Shown here: one piece after another, positions 1 to 4,881 of the stretch
How the letters are laid out: each line of letters opens with the position of its first letter
How positions within the stretch are numbered: position 1 is the stretch's first letter
Assembly (NCBI GenBank): GCA_943350065.1
Contig: CALQZZ010000037.1
Span: 1-5,832, forward strand
Reading direction: 5' to 3'
DNA length: 5,832 bases
From: Candidatus Nomurabacteria bacterium
Lineage (GTDB): Bacteria; Patescibacteriota; Minisyncoccia; Phycocordibacterales; UBA9973
Position numbers and translations under genes: made by a program
The notes under the pieces: generated by a model
What the model saw: only the letters and a program-made list of their open reading frames with translations
The model's database searches: none
Told to the model about the DNA's origin: nothing

Positions 1-60
1 AAATGGTAGAAAAAGTATAGAAAACAAGAGTATTATTGATGAAAGAATTCTTAATTTCAT
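1..60 (-). CDS. N-terminus of an exported protein, cut by the left edge
   Basis: An ATG at 60 opens a frame that stays open for 20 codons to the window edge. It reads MKLRILSSII followed by LLFSILFLPF: a short basic start (K2, R4) and then a long hydrophobic core, which is the n- and h-region of a Sec signal peptide or signal anchor. The ATG lies 1 nt after the TAG stop (64-62) of the upstream gene, so translation is probably coupled to it by termination and re-initiation. No good Shine-Dalgarno sequence is present; GGGA about 8 nt upstream is the only weak candidate, and there is no -10 in the gap. The mature protein is outside the window, so no function can be given. A chance open frame of this length is possible, but the signal-peptide composition and the 1-nt spacing make a real gene likely. 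Confidence 0.6.
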   Translation of the reverse strand, partial: MKLRILSSIILLFSILFLPF

Positions 61-61
61 A

Positions 62-919
62 CTATTTCCCAAAAATTTTCCTCCAAATAAATCTAAAAAT
101 AAAAAATAAAAGCAGAGCAGAAAGCCCATAGAATAATATTTTAAAATCTAAAATAGCAGACAATATGGCAGTAAAGAATAATTTTACATATTCAAATGGC
201 TTACTCAATGCATTCTTACCAGAAGTTTTTGCATTAGCAGTAGTACCATTGACGCTATCTTTTATTTTTTGAATATCAGCTTTTATTTTATCTTTTGTAT
301 TTGAAATTTTATTATCTGTCGATTCACGGAATGATTCTATACCGTTGGCTACATACAAAATTGGTTTGGCAATAAAATCTGGCGTTTTCTCTTTGATTGT
401 ATCAGCGATACTAGTGGCCTGTGTATCAGCTGATGTGGCTACAGACTGAGCAGTGTCTTTAGCATTAGAGATACTGTCGTTTACTTGATTGAGTATTTTT
501 TTATTGACTGTACGTTTACTTTTATCAGATTCATTTTCAGCCAAATAAACATCAACTGAGGAACCTGAAGAAGTTAAAAATTTAGTATTTTCTATTTTAG
601 CAAAAATCACATGATCACCGAGTGTAGCTTTCCAAGATAGACCGACTTGGGCTACCTGGCTCGCTCCAGCAACAAAAGTCTTTTTGCCTAGTAATACATC
701 ATTGTCGAAAAATAAAACTGAACCTGAGAGTTGTCTAGAATCAGGATTGAAAACTAGGGTATAAATTTTAATATTATCTCCTTCCTCAAAAGGATCTTTG
801 GAATACCAAATATTACTAGGTATAAATCCTGCATTTGAAGAATTTTGCGCAAATGAAATTCTATGGCTAAAAGAAAAAGCTAATAGAAATATTAAGAAAA
901 ATATCCTCCCTTTTTTCAT
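62..919 (-). CDS. Exported, C-terminally membrane-anchored protein with a beta-sandwich-like domain and helical stalk; function unknown
   Basis: The 285-residue product begins with a Sec signal peptide: K2, K3 and R5, a hydrophobic core at 6-17, and a likely cleavage site after SFA at 24. Residues about 33-127 look like an all-beta, CARDB/Ig-like extracellular domain, with alternating strands, the segment NIWYSKDPFEEGDNIKIYTL, and a late GDHVIFAKIEN strand. Residues about 135-240 are polar and rich in Asp, Ser, Thr, Ala and Lys, with no cysteine, and are predicted to be helical or a flexible stalk. Residues 244-258 and 261-279 are hydrophobic; the second is a clear transmembrane segment followed by the basic end RKIFGK, so the bulk should sit outside the membrane with a short cytoplasmic tail. 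The gene follows dnaJ by 15 nt and has a near-consensus extended -10 only 6 nt before its ATG, so its mRNA may be leaderless. I recognise the general architecture as common among CPR hypothetical proteins, but I know no assigned function. A cell-surface or adhesion role is speculation. Confidence 0.85.
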   Translation of the reverse strand: MKKGRIFFLIFLLAFSFSHRISFAQNSSNAGFIPSNIWYSKDPFEEGDNIKIYTLVFNPDSRQLSGSVLFFDNDVLLGKKTFVAGASQVAQVGLSWKATLGDHVIFAKIENTKFLTSSGSSVDVYLAENESDKSKRTVNKKILNQVNDSISNAKDTAQSVATSADTQATSIADTIKEKTPDFIAKPILYVANGIESFRESTDNKISNTKDKIKADIQKIKDSVNGTTANAKTSGKNALSKPFEYVKLFFTAILSAILDFKILFYGLSALLLFFIFRFIWRKIFGK

Positions 920-925
920 GTTTTG

Positions 926-954
926 ATTATAGCATTAAATCCCCTCTTTTTTAA
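926..954 (-). promoter_or_regulatory. Extended -10 promoter giving a probable leaderless transcript
   Basis: On the minus strand TGCTATAAT (934-926) matches the extended -10 consensus TGnTATAAT exactly. A plausible -35, TTAAAA (954-949; 4 of 6 to TTGACA), lies 17 nt upstream inside the last codons of dnaJ. Only 6 nt separate the -10 from the ATG at 919, so initiation at the usual 6-8 nt downstream would start the RNA at or beside the A of the ATG. No Shine-Dalgarno sequence is present, which agrees with a leaderless mRNA. Confidence 0.65.
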
Positions 955-1582
955 GCTCCTCAAGCAGTTCACGAGCCTTTTTGGATATCTTGGTTGGTAC
1001 TTTTATATAGACTTTAATATATAGATCTCCTGATTTTCCATCTTTTATGACTTCTCCCATACCTGTCATTTTCAACATTTGACCATCATGAATTCCTGAC
1101 GGAATAGAAATTTTTATTTCTTTATGGCCGGTAATAATTATTTTTCTCTCAGCACCGAGAATTGCATCTATCATAGATATTTCTATTTCTGTCTGCATGT
1201 CTCTACCTTTTGGTGTACGTTTGTAGCCACGTGCACCTCCAAAAAAATCTGCGAAAATATCATTCAAGTCGAATTCTGCTCCACCACCACCTTGAAAACC
1301 AGAAAAGTCGAAACCTTCAAAACCGCCGCCGAAGCCACCTTGATATTGTTGTCCGCCACCACCTCCCATATTTTGATACCCAGAACCGAATCTGTCGTAT
1401 TGAGCACGCTTTGTATCATCTGAAAGAGTTTGATAAGCTTCATTTATTTCTTTGAATTTCTTATCATCTCCTTTATTTTTATCTGGATGATGCTGATGCG
1501 CCAATTTACGAAAAGCTGTTTTCAGCTCGTCTTTTGAAGCACTTTTATTTACCCCTAATATTTTATAGTAATCTTCTGCCAT
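935..1582 (-). CDS. dnaJ: Short DnaJ (Hsp40) co-chaperone without zinc fingers and with a single C-terminal domain
   Basis: J-domain proteins stimulate the DnaK ATPase and deliver unfolded clients in the cytoplasm. Residues 4-66 form a complete J domain (YYKILGV start, HPD at 32-34, then the KFKEINEAYQTLSD helix and a YDRFG end). Residues 67-119 are a Gly/Phe/Gln-rich linker ending in the DIFADFFGG segment, the DIF motif of DnaJ proteins. Residues 127-195 resemble one DnaJ substrate-binding beta domain (GRDMQTEIEISMIDAILGAE, IPSGIHDGQ, GDLYIKVYIKV). Residues 198-213 match the terminal helix KARELLEELKK used for dimerisation. The four CxxCxGxG zinc motifs are absent (the protein has no cysteine), and two beta domains are reduced to one, giving 215 residues against about 375 in E. 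coli DnaJ. It is therefore closer to a type II (CbpA-like) protein. The ATG at 1582 begins the J domain directly; no Shine-Dalgarno sequence precedes it. The gene is two genes downstream of dnaK, its expected partner. Confidence 0.93.
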   Translation of the reverse strand: MAEDYYKILGVNKSASKDELKTAFRKLAHQHHPDKNKGDDKKFKEINEAYQTLSDDTKRAQYDRFGSGYQNMGGGGGQQYQGGFGGGFEGFDFSGFQGGGGAEFDLNDIFADFFGGARGYKRTPKGRDMQTEIEISMIDAILGAERKIIITGHKEIKISIPSGIHDGQMLKMTGMGEVIKDGKSGDLYIKVYIKVPTKISKKARELLEELKKEGI

Positions 1583-1597
1583 AATTTTAACTAATGC

Positions 1598-1626
1598 ACT
1601 ATAGCATATTTTTTACTTTTCGTTAA
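1598..1626 (-). promoter_or_regulatory. Extended -10 promoter for dnaJ
   Basis: TGCTATAGT (1606-1598, minus strand) is an extended -10 with one mismatch to TGnTATAAT. TTAACG (1626-1621; 4 of 6 to TTGACA) sits 17 nt upstream, overlapping the last codons of the protease gene. The -10 ends 15 nt before the dnaJ ATG, so a start 6-7 nt downstream predicts a leader of only 8-9 nt with no Shine-Dalgarno sequence. The core TGCTATA is identical to that of the promoter before the next gene. No CIRCE-type heat-shock operator is seen. Confidence 0.55.
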
Positions 1627-2695
1627 GATTTTTTGCTACTTCCATAGTAGCTGTAGGATTAATTATTTTTAATCCATTTTTATTGATAGATACTGTATCT
1701 TTAATAATTTTAACCATTTCATCCATTTTTAAGTTTTTATTTACTTGTAACATCAAAGCAAATATTCCTGATAAATATGGAATAGACCAACTAATCCCCC
1801 CTTTACCATTAAACATATATTTATCAGTATCATTGCTAGTATCTTTCTTCCAAGAAGATGCAAACGTTCTGTAATCACTTGGAATAATTATATTATCTTT
1901 CTTATTCCATGAAGAATTCATTTTGGCATAAAATGCAAGTTTATTATCAATAGCTAACCAAAGATAGTACTGATCTATATCTTCTTTATTAGTACTACCA
2001 CCACCTGTAAAATTTAAATCAAAGAAAGTATTAGCATCAGTAAAAATTATTCCACTATCTTTTGCTTTTTTAATAGTTTTTTTCCAATTTTCTAAATCAC
2101 CTTTAAAAACTGGATTTGGATGACCATTACTATAACTGACAATTTTAATTTTATCTTTTTCTTCTGCAGTATTATTAAAATTAATAATTTTATTTAAACT
2201 TTCAGAGGCACAATCCCAACTAGAGTTATTAGCAGATGGGTTAGCATAATAATGAAGTTTAGCTTCTGGGGCAACTCCACAATTTTTACCTACAAGTAAA
2301 CTAGAAACCGCTGGACCATGCATACTAATTCCTTCTTTGGTTGATTTACCAAATTCTTCATAAGAAGCAATATTAGAAGCATATTCTCGATGATTTGTAT
2401 CTAATTTTTGATCAATAATAGCAACATTTATTCCCTTACCGGTAATACCTTGATTATGTAATTCTCTTAATCCTAATCCCGGATTTTTACCATTTTCTAA
2501 AACAATCTCAGAATTAAATCCTTTAGGTAAATTTTCTTCTTTTGGCCATTTTGTTTGACTATCAAAAATAGTAGTCATTAAAGTATCAATAGGAATATTT
2601 TTAAGGTCTCTATTAGATAAGTCTTTCATTCTTAAATCCTCAAATCTTTCTATTGGTGTTATTTTTTCTAAATTACCTGTATTTCCTTCTTTCAT
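1613..2695 (-). CDS. S8 (subtilisin-family) serine protease, apparently intracellular
   Basis: Subtilases hydrolyse peptide bonds with an Asp-His-Ser triad. All parts are visible in this 360-residue protein: Asp95 in INVAIID, His126 in SMHGPAVSSLLVG (family HGTHVAGIIAG), the oxyanion-hole Asn222 in GIIFTDAN, and Ser302 in GISWSIPYLSGIFALML (family GTSMATPHVAGAAAL). The enzyme should therefore be active. Residues 1-80 are a hydrophilic extension including a segment near WPKEENLPKGF and GKNPGLGLRELHNQGITGKG. I associate that type of lead-in with uncharacterised subtilases of Firmicutes, but this is memory, not a search. There is no signal peptide, inhibitor-like propeptide or transmembrane segment, so cytoplasmic action is inferred. 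The ATG lies 12 nt after the ATPase stop, without a Shine-Dalgarno sequence. The gene is far more AT-rich than its neighbours (individual 60-base lines of 18-27% GC, against 42-43% in sampled lines of the ATPase and dnaK) and rich in Asn and Lys. This suggests a horizontally acquired insertion between the ATPase and dnaJ. The substrate is unknown. Confidence 0.9.
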   Translation of the reverse strand: MKEGNTGNLEKITPIERFEDLRMKDLSNRDLKNIPIDTLMTTIFDSQTKWPKEENLPKGFNSEIVLENGKNPGLGLRELHNQGITGKGINVAIIDQKLDTNHREYASNIASYEEFGKSTKEGISMHGPAVSSLLVGKNCGVAPEAKLHYYANPSANNSSWDCASESLNKIINFNNTAEEKDKIKIVSYSNGHPNPVFKGDLENWKKTIKKAKDSGIIFTDANTFFDLNFTGGGSTNKEDIDQYYLWLAIDNKLAFYAKMNSSWNKKDNIIIPSDYRTFASSWKKDTSNDTDKYMFNGKGGISWSIPYLSGIFALMLQVNKNLKMDEMVKIIKDTVSINKNGLKIINPTATMEVAKNLNEK

Positions 2696-2707
2696 AATTT
2701 TTATATT

Positions 2708-4807
2708 TTATTCTAAGATTTTTAGCAAGACGTCTTCAGGAACGTCTTTGATTGTCTCCCTCGCCTTTTCAGGAGAGGGTTGGGGTGAGGTTTTTATTTC
2801 TTCTTTTTGTTGAGGAGTGGTGGGTGGTGTTTGTGGTTGTGATACTTTTTCAGAAATAAAACTTTTAAATTTATTCATATCATCACTACTAGCTCCTTTA
2901 TCTTTTGGAAAATTATTTGGTAAAGAATTTGTCTGACTCTTTAATGAATCCAAAGAAACAGGTGCTGGTGTGGGTTGAACTGTTGGAATAAATATTTTTG
3001 GTTGTACTGGTTGCTCGACTTTCTTTTCAGTCATAGCTTTAGCTAAAACATCTTTCAAGGCATTATTTTGAGGTATTGGTTTTTGAATATTTTGTATTGG
3101 TTGTTGTAGAGCTGGTTTAAAAGGCTGGTTTTGAGGAGCTTGATATGCTGGTTTTGATGCAATTGGTGCTGGTGTGGGACTTAATGGAGCTTTATAAGCT
3201 GGTTTAAACGCTGTTTGTGCTGGTATTGGTGGAGTGATTACAGGTATTTTTACTTCATTTATAGTTTTTTGAATAGGAGCTTCAATTTTCTTTTCTTCTA
3301 CTATTTTGGGTGCTGTAAAAGGTAAAGGTTTCAAAGTACCTTCTTTCATTTTGGCAATACAATCTTTACAATAGACAGGTCGTCCTGGTTCTGGCTTGAA
3401 TGGTACAAGAGTATCTTTGGCACAAATAGAACATTTCACTGGAAATTGTTCTATTTCTTTTCCACCTTTTGGTGCTGTAGCAGCGGAAAGATTTAAAAAC
3501 ATTCCACTCCATTCACTAATTTCACCTTCGACAATTTCTCTAGGTCGAGCATAAAGTTTTCTGGAAATATCTATTACTTCTTGTTCTGTTTGTAAATTTC
3601 TCTTTGTCACCATAGGTGGTAAAGTTTTAGCAGAAAATGGACGAGATGTGACTCCGTCAATCATAAGCTTCAAATAAATTCGATAGTTCGGCAAAGAAAC
3701 AATATCTTGAGCCATAAATTCTGGCTCAAATTCTTTTTCAAGAAAGTCTGCATCTTCAGCACCGACACGAAACACAATCATCGTTCCGACGTTACCGAAA
3801 ACAGCATCACGTACAGCTGAACCATTTGCAGATACGAGCTGAGCAGTGTATTGGTGTGCGACAGTCAAATTTAAACGATATTTTCTAGCTTCAGAAAGAA
3901 TGTTTGCAAAAGAGTCTGTCACGAAATTTTGGAATTCGTCGACATATAAATAAAAGTCTTTACGTTGATCTTCTGGAATACGAACACGCTCCATTGCAGC
4001 GAGCTGGATTTTTGTAATTAGCATACCTCCGAGCAAAGCAGAATTATCTTCACCGATACGTCCCTTTGAAACGTTTACAAGGAAAATTTTTCTTTCATTC
4101 ATTATTTCAAAAAGATTGATTGTGCTTTTTGATTGACCGACGACATTACGAACAATAGAGCTAGAAAGAAATTGTCCGACTTTGTTTTGAATCGGAGTAA
4201 TAGCTTCGTTACGAAATTTATCTTGCCAAGTGTCATATTCATTTACCCAAAAACCTTTTACGATAGGATCTTTGATATTATCAACAATTGTTTTTCTGTA
4301 TGGTTTGTCTACGAGCATTCTAGTGACACCAAGGAGTGTCGTGCCAGGAGTTTCCAGTAAGGCCAAAATAGCATTGTTCAAAATGTATTCCATACGAGCA
4401 GACCAAACATTTGCCCAAATCTTTGTGAAGATCCCCATAAGTCCTGATGCGACAAGATGCTTGTATTGAGGATCAATAAGTTCGAGTACATTTAGACCAA
4501 TATGATAATCGGTATCAGCTGGATTAAAGTAGACTACATCTTTCATACGATGTGGAGGAATAGCCGCTACGATATCTTCAACCAATTCTCCGTGAGGGTC
4601 GACAACACAAACACCATCTCCATTGATAATGTTTTGCATAACCATATTTGTAAGTAAGGCTGATTTACCTGTTCCAGATTTTCCGAGAACATAGACATGC
4701 TGGCGACGATCTTTTCTTTTAATACCAAAAAGTTGATTTTTGTTTCTAAAAGTAGTCTCACCTAAATATGTAATATCTTTATTTTCTGGGAATTGTGTTG
4801 GTTCCAT
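2708..4807 (-). CDS. Soluble TraG/TraD/VirD4-like ATPase with zinc ribbon and Pro-rich tail
   Basis: This 699-residue protein belongs to the FtsK/HerA-type P-loop motors that include conjugative coupling proteins, which move DNA or protein substrates. It has Walker A GKSGTGKS (42-49), a VVDPHGE segment (68-74), Walker B FYLYVDE (285-291), a LTVAHQY sensor-like strand (314-320), and the TraG/TraD C-terminal pattern FGNVGTMIVFRVGAEDADFL (337-356). A zinc ribbon follows, with C459, C462, C480 and C483 in exact CxxC-x17-CxxC spacing. Residues about 495-680 are a Pro/Gln/Lys-rich, probably disordered tail, and the end is a short helix-like VPEDVLLKILE. Unlike VirD4 or TraG there is no N-terminal transmembrane anchor, and no other secretion genes are in view, so the classic coupling role is unproven. 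Similar ATPases are common in CPR genomes. I chose the ATG at 4807: a possible TTG start at 4840 would lie inside the dnaK terminator and upstream of the likely transcription start. Confidence 0.88.
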   Translation of the reverse strand: MEPTQFPENKDITYLGETTFRNKNQLFGIKRKDRRQHVYVLGKSGTGKSALLTNMVMQNIINGDGVCVVDPHGELVEDIVAAIPPHRMKDVVYFNPADTDYHIGLNVLELIDPQYKHLVASGLMGIFTKIWANVWSARMEYILNNAILALLETPGTTLLGVTRMLVDKPYRKTIVDNIKDPIVKGFWVNEYDTWQDKFRNEAITPIQNKVGQFLSSSIVRNVVGQSKSTINLFEIMNERKIFLVNVSKGRIGEDNSALLGGMLITKIQLAAMERVRIPEDQRKDFYLYVDEFQNFVTDSFANILSEARKYRLNLTVAHQYTAQLVSANGSAVRDAVFGNVGTMIVFRVGAEDADFLEKEFEPEFMAQDIVSLPNYRIYLKLMIDGVTSRPFSAKTLPPMVTKRNLQTEQEVIDISRKLYARPREIVEGEISEWSGMFLNLSAATAPKGGKEIEQFPVKCSICAKDTLVPFKPEPGRPVYCKDCIAKMKEGTLKPLPFTAPKIVEEKKIEAPIQKTINEVKIPVITPPIPAQTAFKPAYKAPLSPTPAPIASKPAYQAPQNQPFKPALQQPIQNIQKPIPQNNALKDVLAKAMTEKKVEQPVQPKIFIPTVQPTPAPVSLDSLKSQTNSLPNNFPKDKGASSDDMNKFKSFISEKVSQPQTPPTTPQQKEEIKTSPQPSPEKARETIKDVPEDVLLKILE
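2756..2790. repeat. GC-rich palindromic repeat-like element inside the ATPase gene
   Basis: On the plus strand CCCTCGCC (2758-2765) and GGAGAGGG (2772-2779) form an 8-bp stem with one mismatch around a 6-nt loop, followed by TTGGGGTGAGG. The composition departs sharply from the AT-rich surroundings. The pattern of a CCCTC/GAGGG hairpin next to GGGGTGAGG is the one I know from dispersed intergenic repeats in many bacterial genomes, whose translations give peptides like TPNPSP. Here it is read in frame as TSPQPSPEKARE (residues 673-684 of the ATPase tail). Only one copy is in this window, so its repeat status rests on recall. Confidence 0.5.
3098..3208 (-). repeat. Degenerate octapeptide repeats in the ATPase tail
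   Basis: The Pro-rich tail contains three related eight-residue units: FKPAYKAP (534-541), SKPAYQAP (551-558) and FKPALQQP (563-570). At the DNA level the tail also carries an exact 14-bp direct repeat, GGTGCTGGTGTGGG on the plus strand, at 2961-2974 and 3165-3178, encoding TPAP-type segments. This fits local duplication in a disordered linker rather than a folded domain. Confidence 0.55.
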
Positions 4808-4818
4808 AATATGTTCTA

Positions 4819-4827
4819 ATTGTATCA
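4819..4827 (-). promoter_or_regulatory. Extended -10 for the ATPase gene
   Basis: TGATACAAT (4827-4819) has the TG motif and a -10 with one mismatch to TATAAT. It lies just beyond the dnaK terminator, so the ATPase gene can be transcribed independently of dnaK. The -10 ends 11 nt before the ATG, giving a predicted leader of about 5 nt. No convincing -35 is present; the candidate positions fall in the terminator arm (TTTATT or TTTTAT). Confidence 0.45.
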
Positions 4828-4836
4828 CGATAATAA

Positions 4837-4874
4837 ACAAAATAAAAAGCCTATCTCTAGGCTTTTTATTTTGT
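4837..4874 (-). terminator. Intrinsic terminator of dnaK
   Basis: A perfect 17-bp inverted repeat (4837-4853 and 4858-4874) encloses a TCTC tetraloop (GAGA on the transcript). In the minus-strand transcript it begins 7 nt after the dnaK stop. The AAAAAGCCTA/TAGGCTTTTT core is followed by TTTTTATTTTGTTTATT, so the outer stem doubles as the A-tract and U-tract. Because it is symmetric it could also stop plus-strand transcription, but no plus-strand gene is nearby. Confidence 0.88.
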
Positions 4875-4881
4875 GATTTAA

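Noticed and set aside
1124..1455. Plus-strand open frames of 81 and 99 codons
   Set aside because: They lie antisense to dnaJ, overlap each other in different frames, and give Cys/His/Leu-rich products with no recognisable domain; the dnaJ frame explains the region.
1583..1612. Possible CIRCE/HrcA operator before dnaJ
   Set aside because: Only a 4-bp ATGC/GCAT inverted repeat is found, overlapping the -10; it does not match TTAGCACTC-N9-GAGTGCTAA.
2700..2710. TAAAAT (2710-2705) or TATAAA (2705-2700) as a -10 for the protease gene
   Set aside because: No TG extension and no -35 at proper spacing; such hexamers are expected by chance in this AT-rich stretch, and read-through from the ATPase gene is equally likely.
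2772..2790. G-quadruplex on the plus strand
   Set aside because: The G runs (GG, GGG, GGGG, GG) would support at most a two-layer structure; the hairpin and coding roles explain the G-richness better.
4567..4761. Second minus-strand frame of 64 codons across the Walker A region
   Set aside because: It is a shifted reading of the ATPase gene, whose own frame carries intact motifs.
4808..4840. TTG start at 4840 adding 11 residues to the ATPase
   Set aside because: It falls within the terminator stem and before the likely transcription start; the ATG at 4807 is better placed.
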